From positions 17,644 to 81,643 of the forward strand of contig CACZEL010000007.1 of the NCBI GenBank assembly GCA_902780235.1: a stretch of DNA of 64,000 nucleotides, written 5' to 3'. Positions 42,315-50,822 of this stretch are shown piece by piece. How positions within the stretch are numbered: the stretch's first letter is position 1; each line of letters opens with the position of its first letter. Both the position numbers and the translations under genes were made by a program. The notes beneath the pieces are model-generated. The model ran no database searches. It was given only the letters and a program-made list of their open reading frames with translations, and was not told where the DNA came from. This DNA comes from an uncultured Bacteroidales bacterium (lineage in GTDB: Bacteria; Bacteroidota; Bacteroidia; Bacteroidales; Paludibacteraceae).

Positions 42315-43050
42315 CGAACATGATTCCGACATAGAGTCTCGGTCCGGAAGGGGTGATGAAATGCTCCCATTTAACGCTTTGTCCAGTTGCAGACAAACCG
42401 TGGCTGTTGATATTAAAGGGAAGCATGTAATCGATGCGAATGAGTAAGGCCATATGCTTGGCGAGGTTGATCTCCAGACCCACATATGGGTCGATGAAGA
42501 AGAAAGGCGTCTTGACGTAAGACGAGTTATACACCATGGTCGTGGTGTCAGTGGCCGTTTGTACGGTGGTAGGATCGGTCTGAGGTACATACAGACGTTT
42601 CATTGCGCCGCCGCCTAGGGTCAAACCTACCATCGGACGCACCTTGCCCCAGTTGCCATAGACGTCGCATAGTACGCCGCCCCAAGCGGTGCGAACATTC
42701 GAACCCGTCTTCATCAGCGGCATCGTGCTCACGAATCCTTCGGCACCTAAATGAATATGGTTGATCAGGTGGGTACGTAAGGCGCCACCCAAACCGTAGC
42801 AAAAACCGTCTTTCGGCAGCCCTTTGACGTAATCGACACTGCCCAGACCGTTGTTGCTGAAAATGTTTTGCGGGTTATCGGCAAAGAGATACCCGCCGTG
42901 CAGCATCATACCACCGCTAAAACCGGTGAAGATACCCGACGAGTGCTTCTGCTCTTTCTCCGGCTGTGTATCAGCATCCTCCTGCTCCCGAGCTATCAGA
43001 CTCAGGGGCAGAAGGGCTAATACCAGAATCAATAATTGTTTTTTCTTCAT
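42292..43050 (-). CDS. Hypothetical outer-membrane barrel protein
   Basis: 252 residues. MKKKQLLILVLALLPLSLIA is a signal peptide; an acidic, Gln-rich stretch follows (25-38), then alternating strands with aromatic ends (GIFTGFSGGMMLHGGYLFA, HIHLGAEGFVSTMP, PRLYVGIMFGKL). It looks like an eight-strand beta barrel of unknown function. Its last residues and stop come from a repeat island. The ATG overlaps the deoD stop by four bases. Confidence 0.65.
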   Translation of the reverse strand: MKKKQLLILVLALLPLSLIAREQEDADTQPEKEQKHSSGIFTGFSGGMMLHGGYLFADNPQNIFSNNGLGSVDYVKGLPKDGFCYGLGGALRTHLINHIHLGAEGFVSTMPLMKTGSNVRTAWGGVLCDVYGNWGKVRPMVGLTLGGGAMKRLYVPQTDPTTVQTATDTTTMVYNSSYVKTPFFFIDPYVGLEINLAKHMALLIRIDYMLPFNINSHGLSATGQSVKWEHFITPSGPRLYVGIMFGKLKVEK

Positions 43051-43769
43051 TCTTGTGCAATGATATCAAAGGCAACGTCCATCATGTTGGTGAACGAGTT
43101 CTGGCGTTGCTCTGCGGTAGTTGCTTCGCCAGTCAGGATATGATCGCTGACGGTGCAGATGACAAGGGCTTTCTTACCGGCACGTGCTGCGTTCATATAG
43201 AGCGACGGCGCTTCCATCTCGTCGGCGAGTACACCCATCTTCGTCCAGTTCGCCTTGCGCTCATCTTCGCAGTAGAAGATGTCGGCACTGAACACATTAC
43301 CTACGTGGTACTTGTAACCGCGTTTCTCGGCAGCATCCACAGCCTTACGGCAGAGGTCGAAGTTAGCGATCGGGCAGTAACGACCCGGCAGGTTATACTG
43401 TGCATCCCAGTTGCTGTCGGTGCAGCTGCCTTGTGCGATCACGAGGTCGCCGAGGTTCACGTACATCTGACGTGCGCCGCACGAACCTACGCGGATGATC
43501 GTTTCTACATCGTAGAAATTAAACAACTCATAGGTGTAGATACCGATGGACGGAATACCCATGCCGTGACCCATCACGGTCACTTTCTTGCCTTTGTACG
43601 TACCGGTAAATGCTAACATACCACGTACATTATTTACCTGAACAGGGTTCTCCAGGAAACGTTCTGCCATCAGTTTAGCACGTAGCGGGTCTCCCGCCAT
43701 GATCATTGTCTTTGCAATCTCTCCATACTGCGCACCAATATGCGGAGTCGGACATTGTTCTTTACTCAT
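43047..43769 (-). CDS. deoD: Purine nucleoside phosphorylase (hexameric, DeoD type)
   Basis: 240 residues with MSKEQCPTPHIGAQYGEIAKTMIMAGDPLRAKLMA, GYTGTYKGK-like TYKGKKVTVMGHGMGIPSIGIYTYEL, RVGSCGA (phosphate site), EMEAPSLY and TVSDHILTGE (catalytic Asp). It cleaves purine (deoxy)nucleosides. Upstream of kdsB in the minus run; the spacer holds a repeat island and no promoter I can recognise. Confidence 0.94.
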   Translation of the reverse strand: MSKEQCPTPHIGAQYGEIAKTMIMAGDPLRAKLMAERFLENPVQVNNVRGMLAFTGTYKGKKVTVMGHGMGIPSIGIYTYELFNFYDVETIIRVGSCGARQMYVNLGDLVIAQGSCTDSNWDAQYNLPGRYCPIANFDLCRKAVDAAEKRGYKYHVGNVFSADIFYCEDERKANWTKMGVLADEMEAPSLYMNAARAGKKALVICTVSDHILTGEATTAEQRQNSFTNMMDVAFDIIAQE

Positions 43770-43811
43770 AATTTGTGTTTTTTTTGGTTAATATTGTTTT
43801 TTTTCTTTTTG

Positions 43812-43861
43812 TCGTTATTACGTTATTACGTTATTACGTCATGACGTCATGTCGTTATCCA
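43812..43861. repeat. Repeat island between kdsB and deoD, TTATTACG class
   Basis: Units of TTATTACG and ATGACGTC; they include the kdsB stop codon. The same class forms the PcrB-TadA linker. Confidence 0.9.
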
Positions 43862-44604
43862 TTATATTTATACCATTCGATCGCCTGCTTGAGGTCATCG
43901 GGCGTATCGATGCCGATGGTCTGGGTGTCGGTGACACCTACGCGGATCTTATAGCCGTTTTCGAGCCAACGCAACTGCTCCAGACGTTCGGCGATCTCCA
44001 ACGGACTCTGTGGCAGTTGGGTGATCTTTGCCAACACATCAGCGCGGTAGGCGTATATACCGATATGACGGTAATGAGATCCGTCGGCGCAGGCGATGAC
44101 TTTGCGGCTGAACATTTCCGCCACACGGGTGGTCTTGTCCCACCGCACTTTCGGCGTGTTCACGTTCTCCAGCGCCTCCTTGCTGTCCTTGTCGGTGTAC
44201 GGACGAACGAGGGTCGCGATATCCGTATCCGGTTGATCAAAACAAGCCATGAGCGCTTCGATCTGTTCGGGTTGGATGAAGGGTTCATCGCCTTGGATAT
44301 TGATGACCACCGTGTCTTTGTCGTTCTGCTCGCGCCAGGATGGGGTAGTGATCGCCTGATAGGCCTCCAGACAACGGTCCGTACCGCATTTATGGTCGGA
44401 ACGTGTCATGACTACCTTACCGCCAAACGCTTCTACGGCATCGTAGATACGCTCATCGTCCGTGGCTACGACCACGGTGTCCAAGGCCATACTTGCCTGT
44501 TCGTACACACGACGGATCACGGTCTTGCCGCAAATATCCGCTAAGGGTTTACCCGGGAAACGCGTCGATCCATAACGCGCCGGTATGATACCAATAAATT
44601 TCAT
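43855..44604 (-). CDS. kdsB: 3-deoxy-manno-octulosonate cytidylyltransferase
   Basis: 249 residues; activates Kdo with CTP for lipid A core synthesis. GIIPARYGSTRFPGKPLADI is the nucleotide-binding signature, followed by VVATDDERI, MTRSDHKCGTDRCLEA, INIQGDEPFI and VTDTQTIGIDTPDDL. Its stop codon lies in a repeat island. Start codon overlaps the mfd stop (ATGA). Confidence 0.96.
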   Translation of the reverse strand: MKFIGIIPARYGSTRFPGKPLADICGKTVIRRVYEQASMALDTVVVATDDERIYDAVEAFGGKVVMTRSDHKCGTDRCLEAYQAITTPSWREQNDKDTVVINIQGDEPFIQPEQIEALMACFDQPDTDIATLVRPYTDKDSKEALENVNTPKVRWDKTTRVAEMFSRKVIACADGSHYRHIGIYAYRADVLAKITQLPQSPLEIAERLEQLRWLENGYKIRVGVTDTQTIGIDTPDDLKQAIEWYKYNG

Positions 44605-47600
44605 ATTTCGTTTCGTTCTATTTTGCTCAATAAGGTGATCGCACCAGCGATCGTTTTGACGTTCGTGATCGTCACCATGCGTCTGCCGGTCGGCAGGCCT
44701 TTCTTGTCTTTCTCTTCATGCAGCAGGCAGCGTTCGGGGCGTGTAACCGCATACTGAACAATGTTCCCGAACTGTTGCGACTGCCAGTAAGCATCGCGGT
44801 GCTGGACGAGGTAGAGCGTCATACGCTCGCCTTTCAGCAGGATCTTCTCTACGCCCAAGCGGCAACAGATCCATCGTAACCGAACGACCTCTAACAGTTC
44901 TTCTGCAGGTTCGGGCAGTACGCCGAAGCGGTCGATCAACTTCTTGCGGAAGTCCAATAACTGTTCTTCCGAACGGATGCCATCCAGTTCGCGGTAGAGC
45001 GTGATACGCTCGCTCACGTTCTCGATATAGTCCGTCGGGAAGCAAACGGCAATATCCGTCTCCAGCTGACTGTCGCTGCACCAAGCGTGGCTATTGGCTG
45101 TTAGCTCTTGGCTATTAGCTATTGGCTCTAACCCTTCTTCCTCTCTCAATTCTTCCACCGCCTCATTCAGTATCCGCTGATAGGTCTCGTAACCGAGGTC
45201 GGCAATGAAGCCGGACTGTTCGGCACCCAACATGTTTCCTGCGCCGCGGATATCGAGGTCTTGCATGGCCAGGTTGAAGCCCGAACCCAGTTCGGCGAAC
45301 GTGCTCAATGCTTCGAGGCGCCGTCTCGCATCTTCGGTCAGTAACTCCTTCGGCGGTGCGATGAGGTAGCAGTATGCCTTTCTATTGCTGCGGCCCACAC
45401 GACCGCGTAACTGGTGCAGATCGGCCAGACCGTACTTGTCGGCGCTGAAGATGAGGATCGTGTTCACGTTCGGTATATCGACGCCGGACTCGATGATGGT
45501 GGTCGCGAGCAGGATGTCGTAATCGTAGTTGATGAACGCTTCCAGACGCTCTTCCATCTCGCCGGCAGGCAGTTGACCGTGCGCCGTCACGATACGTGCT
45601 TCGGGGCATAACTTCTGTATCTTATGCTCGATACGCGGCAGCATCTCGATGCGGTTATTGACGATGAAGATCTGTCCGTTACGCGCCATCTCCAGATCGA
45701 TCGCCTCTTTGATAAGGTCCTCGTCGTCGATGGTGATCAGTTCGGTCTGAACCGGATAGCGGTTCGGCGGCGGGGTCGTCATGATACTCAGATCGCGGGC
45801 TCCCAAGAGGGAGAACTGCAAGGTTCGCGGGATAGGCGTTGCCGTCAGCGTCAGTACATCCACGTTCGCCCGAAGACTCTTCAGTTTCTCTTTGGCTGCG
45901 ACGCCGAACTTCTGTTCCTCGTCGATGATGAGCAAACCGAGGTCATGCCATTTGACGCTCTTGCCGATGAGTTTATGGGTGCCGATGAGGATGTCTATCT
46001 TACCCGCCTCCAAGTCCGCCAAGATCTCTTTCATCTCCTTCGCGGATTTCAAACGGCTCAGGTACTCGATGCGCACCGGCATGTTCTTCATTCGCTCGCG
46101 GAAGGTGTTGTAGTGCTGCAAGGCCAAGACGGTCGTCGGTACCAAGACGGCTACTTGTTTGCCGTCTGTCGCTACCTTGAACGCTGCCCGCATCGCTACT
46201 TCGGTCTTACCGAATCCTACGTCACCGCACACCAATCGATCCATTGGCATCGGGCTCTCAAGGTCGTGCTTAACGTCCGCGGTAGCCTTCGCCTGATCCG
46301 GCGTGTCCTCGTATAAGAACGACGCTTCCAACTCATGCTGCATGTAACCGTCGGGCGAGTACGCAAATCCTTTCTGTTGCTTGCGCGTCGCATAGAGACG
46401 AATGAGGTCGCGGGCGATGTCTTTTACTTTATCCTTGGTGCGCTCCTTGAGTCGTTCCCATTGACCGCTGCCAAGTCGGGCGATCGTCGGTTCTGAACCC
46501 TCACGCCCTTTGTACTTACTGATGCGGTGGAGGTTATGGATGGAAACGAACACGTTGGCGCCGTCGCGGTAATTGAGTTTGATCATCTCCTGCGGTTTAC
46601 CGTTCACAGGGGTTGTCACCAGCCCGCCGAACTTAGCGATACCGTGATCGCTGTGCACGACGTAGTCGCCTATCTGCAGTTGGTTGATCTCGCGGAGGGT
46701 GATGATAGCCTTTCCGCGTCGCGCGTTCTCACTCGACATCGTCACGCGGTGATAGCGTTCAAAAATCTGATGATCGGTGTAGCAGCAGATCTTCAATCCC
46801 TTATCCATAAACCCCTCGTGCAAGGTGGCTTGAATGCCGATGAAGGTCGTTGGTCGTTGGTCATTAGTCGTTAGCTCTTGGCTTTCAAAGATCGCCTTCA
46901 AGCGGTCGAGCTGCTTCTGTTGCTCGGCAAGGATATAGATCTTATAGCCGTCCTCGATATGCTTTCTGAGGTCATCGGTAAGGATGTCGAACTGCTTATG
47001 GAAGATCGGCTGCGGGATCGTGTCGAACGTGATCTTCGTGTGCGCGGGGAAGGTGCTCTTCTCGGCAATCTCGATGGTTCGCTTTGATTCTAGGTTGCCT
47101 AGGTTTCCTAGGACTCCTAGGCCGTCTAGTTTAAATCGAACGATGGAAAAATCGTTCGATACAAACACAAAATCCTCCGTCAGATAGTCCACGATAGAAG
47201 CATCATTTGCATCATTCCCACCATTTGCATCATTCGAAGAACCGACGATTTCTGCAGAATTGATTCGGTTCTTGGACAACTGATCCTCGATATCAAACTC
47301 TCGGATCGAGTCGATCTCGTCGCCGAAGAAGTCCAGACGGTAGGGGTTGTCATGGCTATAACTGTATATATCCACGATCGATCCTCGCACAGCATACTGT
47401 CCGGGTTGGAACACAAAATCCACCCGCTCAAATCCCAGTTCCGCTAATTGCTGACCAAGCTTGGTCTGCTGAATCGTCTCTCCTGTCTTTAGCGTCATGC
47501 TGACAGCCGACAACTCTTCCTTCGCCGGTACGGCTTCTGCCACCGCTTCGGGATACGTCACAATGATATGAGGCATCGTTGTGAGCGTTTCTGTTCGCTG

Positions 47601-47882
47601 TATGATAGCTGCATCATCAATGGTCCGTCTGCGTTTCGCTGCAGGAAAGAATCCTGCGTTTACGCCTACCGCCTTCAGGTCCCCATACAGGTACTGCGCT
47701 GCTTCTGCATTGTCAAAGATCACTAACATCGGCCGCGTCACATGCGCCAGTGTAAGCGCGCGTGCGCTCGCGTGTAAACCGCTCAAAAGAAGATGCTTGT
47801 CTCCTCTAACCCCTAACCGCTCACCGATCACCTTTATTTCCGGGTGCTCTCCGAACAGTATATTCAAATCTCTGATTTGCAT
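44601..47882 (-). CDS. mfd: Transcription-repair coupling factor
   Basis: Removes stalled RNA polymerase and recruits UvrA. 1093 residues from the ATG at 47880-47882; an upstream in-frame extension covers the promoter and is rejected. Order: UvrB-like domains (1-400), RNAP-interaction domain (about 425-500, YVVHSDHGIAKFGGL, GANVFVSIHNLHRISKY), translocase with Walker A GDVGFGKTEVAMRAA near 553 and DEEQKFGV near 656, LTLTATPIPRTL, RGRVGRSNRKAYCYL, then TRCF C-domain. Four insertions come from repeats: residues about 217-230 (NDANGGNDAND), 253-266 (GVLGNLGNLES), 335-345 (QELTTNDQRPTT) and 918-932 (PIANSQELTANSHAW). Confidence 0.95.
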   Translation of the reverse strand: MQIRDLNILFGEHPEIKVIGERLGVRGDKHLLLSGLHASARALTLAHVTRPMLVIFDNAEAAQYLYGDLKAVGVNAGFFPAAKRRRTIDDAAIIQRTETLTTMPHIIVTYPEAVAEAVPAKEELSAVSMTLKTGETIQQTKLGQQLAELGFERVDFVFQPGQYAVRGSIVDIYSYSHDNPYRLDFFGDEIDSIREFDIEDQLSKNRINSAEIVGSSNDANGGNDANDASIVDYLTEDFVFVSNDFSIVRFKLDGLGVLGNLGNLESKRTIEIAEKSTFPAHTKITFDTIPQPIFHKQFDILTDDLRKHIEDGYKIYILAEQQKQLDRLKAIFESQELTTNDQRPTTFIGIQATLHEGFMDKGLKICCYTDHQIFERYHRVTMSSENARRGKAIITLREINQLQIGDYVVHSDHGIAKFGGLVTTPVNGKPQEMIKLNYRDGANVFVSIHNLHRISKYKGREGSEPTIARLGSGQWERLKERTKDKVKDIARDLIRLYATRKQQKGFAYSPDGYMQHELEASFLYEDTPDQAKATADVKHDLESPMPMDRLVCGDVGFGKTEVAMRAAFKVATDGKQVAVLVPTTVLALQHYNTFRERMKNMPVRIEYLSRLKSAKEMKEILADLEAGKIDILIGTHKLIGKSVKWHDLGLLIIDEEQKFGVAAKEKLKSLRANVDVLTLTATPIPRTLQFSLLGARDLSIMTTPPPNRYPVQTELITIDDEDLIKEAIDLEMARNGQIFIVNNRIEMLPRIEHKIQKLCPEARIVTAHGQLPAGEMEERLEAFINYDYDILLATTIIESGVDIPNVNTILIFSADKYGLADLHQLRGRVGRSNRKAYCYLIAPPKELLTEDARRRLEALSTFAELGSGFNLAMQDLDIRGAGNMLGAEQSGFIADLGYETYQRILNEAVEELREEEGLEPIANSQELTANSHAWCSDSQLETDIAVCFPTDYIENVSERITLYRELDGIRSEEQLLDFRKKLIDRFGVLPEPAEELLEVVRLRWICCRLGVEKILLKGERMTLYLVQHRDAYWQSQQFGNIVQYAVTRPERCLLHEEKDKKGLPTGRRMVTITNVKTIAGAITLLSKIERNEI
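45089..45131. repeat. Repeat island inside mfd, GTTAGCT class
   Basis: In-frame ATTGGCT/GTTAGCT/ATTAGCT units encoding PIANSQELTANSHAW, just before the C-terminal TRCF domain. Confidence 0.85.
46849..46880. repeat. Repeat island inside mfd, GTCGTTA/GTTGGTC class
   Basis: GGTCGTT, GGTCATTA and GTCGTTAG units encode SQELTTNDQRPTTF within the N-terminal half of Mfd. Confidence 0.8.
47085..47127. repeat. Repeat island inside mfd, CCTAGG class
   Basis: Units of about 9 bp around CCTAGG encode LDGLGVLGNLGNLES; five partial copies. Confidence 0.85.
47195..47233. repeat. Repeat island inside mfd, CATTTGCAT class
   Basis: Four 9 bp CATCATTTG/CATTCCCAC units encode NDANGGNDAND. Confidence 0.85.
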
Positions 47883-47912
47883 GCGCACACTCAGCCAATA
47901 TAAAACAGCGTG

Positions 47913-47943
47913 CAAAGGTACTGCTTTTTTTTGATATATGCAA
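47913..47943 (-). promoter_or_regulatory. Promoter of the mfd-yidC run
   Basis: Minus-strand TTGCATATAT (from 47943), 19 bp, TACCTTTG (47920-47913) followed by CACGC. Confidence 0.8.
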
Positions 47944-47970
47944 GAAAAAAAGAAAAAATCGCGTATATAC

Positions 47971-48001
47971 TTGCGTATGTGACAAAAATGTTGTACCTTT
48001 G
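47971..48001 (+). promoter_or_regulatory. Promoter of thrS
   Basis: TTGCGTATGT at 47971, 19 bp, TACCTTTG at 47994-48001 followed by CAGCC. The leader (48002-48073) is 70 nt and may carry control signals. Confidence 0.8.
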
Positions 48002-48073
48002 CAGCCGATTTGGGCAAAAGGGCAGTTGTGCGTCCTGAGCCGTAAACATTTGTAGGTTTATTTTTTATTATTT

Positions 48074-50017
48074 ATGATTAAAATTACTTTTCCGGACGGG
48101 AGTGTCCGTGAGTATGAGAACGGCGTGACGCCGTTGCAAATCGCTGAGTCTATCAGCAGTCGTCTGGCGCAGGATATCCTTTGCGCATCCATCAATGATC
48201 AGATCGTAGAATTGAATCAGCCTATCGAGACAGATGCCGCCATCAAACTCCATAAATGGGAGGATGAGGAGGCGAAGCATGCTTTCTGGCATACCTCGTC
48301 ACACTTGATGGCTGAGGCTTTGCAAGAGTTGTATCCGGGCATTCAGTTCGGTATCGGTCCCGCGATCGAGAACGGGTTCTACTACGACGTCATGCCGCCC
48401 GAGGGCGTGGTGATCAATGACACCTGTTTTGCTGCGATCGAGAACAAAATGCTCGAGTTGCGCGCGAAGAAAGAGGCAGTCGTAAAAGCTTCGATCTCCA
48501 AAGCCGACGCGCTCAAAGCGTTTGGCGACAAGGGTCAGACATATAAATGTGAGTTGATCTCCGAATTGGAAGACGGACATATTTCTACCTATACCCAAGG
48601 TAATTTTACCGACCTCTGTAAGGGTCCGCATTTGTTAAGCACCGAGCCGATCAAGGCCGTGAAAGTGCTTTCTTGCTCTGCCGCTTACTGGCGAGGCGAC
48701 GAGAAACGTCCGATGATGACCCGTATCTACGGTATCTCCTTCCCGAAGAAAGCGATGCTCGATGAGTACCTCGCGCTGCTTGAAGAAGCCAAGAAACGTG
48801 ACCACCGTAAGATCGGTAAAGAACTGGAACTCTTCATGTTCAGCGACATGGTCGGTAAGGGTCTTCCTATCTGGCTGCCGAAGGGTACTGCCCTGCGTCT
48901 GCGCCTCGAGGACTTCCTCAAGAAGATCCAGAAGCGTTACGGCTATCAGCAGGTCATCACCCCGCATATCGGTTCTAAATCGCTCTATATGACTTCCGGT
49001 CACTGGGATCACTACGGCAAGGACTCGTTCCAACCGATCACTACGCCGGAAGAGGGTGAGGTTTATCTGCTCAAACCGATGAACTGCCCTCACCACTGCG
49101 CGATCTTTAAGAACAGTCCCCGTTCGTATAAAGACCTGCCGTTCCGCTGTGCTGAGTTTGGCACCGTTTATCGTTACGAGCAGAGCGGTGAGCTGCACGG
49201 TTTGACCCGTGTACGTTCGTTCACGCAAGACGATGCCCATATCTTCTGCCGCCAAGATCAGGTGAAACAAGAGTTCATCCGCGTCATGGAAATTATCAAC
49301 ATTATCTTCAAAGCGCTGAACTTCGAGAACTACGAAGCACAGATCTCGCTCCGCGACCCCAATAACCACGAGAAATATGTCGGTTCAGACAAAGTCTGGG
49401 AGCATGCAGAGAATGCGATCCGTGAGGCATGTAAGGAGATGAACCTGCCGGCACGTGAAGAGACGGGTGAGGCTGCTTTCTATGGCCCGAAATTGGACTT
49501 TATGGTGAAGGATGCACTCGGTCGTCGTTGGCAGTTGGGTACCATCCAAGTGGACTACAACCTGCCGGAACGTTTTGAACTCGAATATACGGGTGAGGAC
49601 AACCAGAAGCATCGTCCGGTGATGATCCACCGTGCGCCGTTTGGTTCGATGGAGCGTTTCGTAGCGGTGCTTATTGAGCACACCGCCGGTAAGTTCCCGT
49701 TGTGGCTCACGCCGGACCAGGCTGTCGTACTGCCGATCTCTGAGAAATCGAACGACTATGCTTGGAAGGTTAAGGAGATCCTTGAGCAACAAGATGTACG
49801 TGTCATCGTAGATGACCGTAACGAGAAACTCGGTCGTAAGATCCGTGATAACGAACTAAAGCGTATCCCGTACATGCTCATCGTGGGCGAGAAAGAGGCG
49901 GAACAAGGACTCGTCTCCGTTCGCCAGCAAGGTGCGGAAGAGAAGGGTCAGATGACCATTCAAGAGTTCGCAGACTTCATCAACAATACGGTGAAAGAGC
50001 AGATGAGCGCGTATTAA
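48074..50017 (+). CDS. thrS: Threonyl-tRNA synthetase
   Basis: 647 residues, usual length. TGS domain ([25 protein letters not shown]), editing domain about 65-240 with [11 protein letters not shown], class II core from about 245 ([18 protein letters not shown]) with [11 protein letters not shown] (zinc ligands Cys and His) and [17 protein letters not shown]-like [15 protein letters not shown], then anticodon domain near 540 onward. In most Bacteroidales thrS is followed by infC-rpmI-rplT; here it is followed by a convergent trmH gene. Confidence 0.97.
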   Translation: MIKITFPDGSVREYENGVTPLQIAESISSRLAQDILCASINDQIVELNQPIETDAAIKLHKWEDEEAKHAFWHTSSHLMAEALQELYPGIQFGIGPAIENGFYYDVMPPEGVVINDTCFAAIENKMLELRAKKEAVVKASISKADALKAFGDKGQTYKCELISELEDGHISTYTQGNFTDLCKGPHLLSTEPIKAVKVLSCSAAYWRGDEKRPMMTRIYGISFPKKAMLDEYLALLEEAKKRDHRKIGKELELFMFSDMVGKGLPIWLPKGTALRLRLEDFLKKIQKRYGYQQVITPHIGSKSLYMTSGHWDHYGKDSFQPITTPEEGEVYLLKPMNCPHHCAIFKNSPRSYKDLPFRCAEFGTVYRYEQSGELHGLTRVRSFTQDDAHIFCRQDQVKQEFIRVMEIINIIFKALNFENYEAQISLRDPNNHEKYVGSDKVWEHAENAIREACKEMNLPAREETGEAAFYGPKLDFMVKDALGRRWQLGTIQVDYNLPERFELEYTGEDNQKHRPVMIHRAPFGSMERFVAVLIEHTAGKFPLWLTPDQAVVLPISEKSNDYAWKVKEILEQQDVRVIVDDRNEKLGRKIRDNELKRIPYMLIVGEKEAEQGLVSVRQQGAEEKGQMTIQEFADFINNTVKEQMSAY

Positions 50018-50745
50018 CGGCGGAATTCTGCTAAGACAATAGCGGTCGCTATAGAAACGTTGAGGCTTTCCGAAGTCTCAGCGTTTTTTGGATATGAGGG
50101 GATACGAATCGGGTTGGTGATAAGTTTCCGTACTTCCTGCGAAATGCCGTTGCCCTCGTTGCCCATGACGATGATATTCGTCGAAAGTCGAAAGTCGAAA
50201 GTCGAAAGCTCTTCGTACATATCCTTACCTTCTAACAAAGTACCGATAATTTTTAATTCGTAATTTTTAATTTTTAATTCCTTCAGCCATGCCGGAAGGT
50301 CCATATAGTGGACGCGCACGCGGGACAAAGCACCCATCGTGGCTTGTACGACCTTGGGGTTATAGCAGTCAGCGGTGTCAAGCGAGCAGACGATTTCGTG
50401 GACGCCGAACCAGTCGCAGGTACGAATGATAGTTCCCAAATTCCCGGGATCCTGGATGCCGTCGAGGGCAAGAACTAAATCACAAATCTCAAATTTGAAA
50501 TCACAAATGGTGTGTTTTTTGAACACACCTATCACTCCCTGCGGTGTCCTGAGCCCGCTCATCTGTTCGATCTCAGTGCGGCTGGCGTTTTCGCCCTTGC
50601 GGTAGAGGTGAACCAACTCAAAAGACTTGGTCAGTTCGGACACACATTTATCTCCTTCGGCCACGAACAGACCGAGTTCGTCACGGAACTTTTTCTGCTG
50701 CAAGGAACGCACTAATTTGATCTGCGCTTTCGAAATTTTCTCCAT
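50014..50745 (-). CDS. TrmH-family rRNA/tRNA 2'-O-methyltransferase
   Basis: 243 residues from the ATG at 50743-50745. N-terminal substrate domain ([31 protein letters not shown]), then the SPOUT knot with [35 protein letters not shown] and [22 protein letters not shown], the SAM-binding loops. Three repeat-encoded insertions interrupt it: residues about 78-91 ([16 protein letters not shown]), 154-166 ([13 protein letters not shown]) and 180-190 ([10 protein letters not shown]). The earlier in-frame start would sit upstream of the promoter. Convergent with thrS, with four overlapping bases. Confidence 0.9.
   Translation of the reverse strand: MEKISKAQIKLVRSLQQKKFRDELGLFVAEGDKCVSELTKSFELVHLYRKGENASRTEIEQMSGLRTPQGVIGVFKKHTICDFKFEICDLVLALDGIQDPGNLGTIIRTCDWFGVHEIVCSLDTADCYNPKVVQATMGALSRVRVHYMDLPAWLKELKIKNYELKIIGTLLEGKDMYEELSTFDFRLSTNIIVMGNEGNGISQEVRKLITNPIRIPSYPKNAETSESLNVSIATAIVLAEFRR
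50178..50209. repeat. Repeat island inside trmH, GTCGAAA class
   Basis: Four copies of 7 bp GTCGAAA, in frame. Confidence 0.92.
50248..50286. repeat. Repeat island inside trmH, AATTTTT class
   Basis: Units of TAATTTTTAATTCG / TTTTTAATT encode [10 protein letters not shown]. Confidence 0.9.
50474..50516. repeat. Repeat island inside trmH, AATCACAA class
   Basis: Four 8 bp AATCACAA/ATCTCAAA/TTTGAAAT type units encode [11 protein letters not shown]. Confidence 0.85.
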
Positions 50746-50764
50746 AATTTTCCCAAAATCGCTG

Positions 50765-50796
50765 CAAAAGTACGATTTTTTTTGCATATATGCAAA
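50765..50796 (-). promoter_or_regulatory. Promoter of trmH
   Basis: Minus-strand TTTGCATATAT (from 50796), 20 bp after TTTG, TACTTTTG (50772-50765) followed by CAGCG. Confidence 0.8.
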
Positions 50797-50812
50797 TTTT
50801 TTTGTAATTTTG
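50781..50812 (+). promoter_or_regulatory. Promoter of tamL; shares palindromic -33 box with trmH
   Basis: TTTGCATATAT at 50781, 19 bp, TAATTTTG at 50805-50812 followed by CACGC. The 16 bp sequence at 50781-50796 is a perfect palindrome that serves as -33 for both divergent promoters. Confidence 0.85.
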
Positions 50813-50822
50813 CACGCAATTT

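Noticed and set aside
47883-48017. Upstream extension of Mfd
   Set aside because: It covers the -7 and -33 boxes of the mfd promoter and the thrS promoter.
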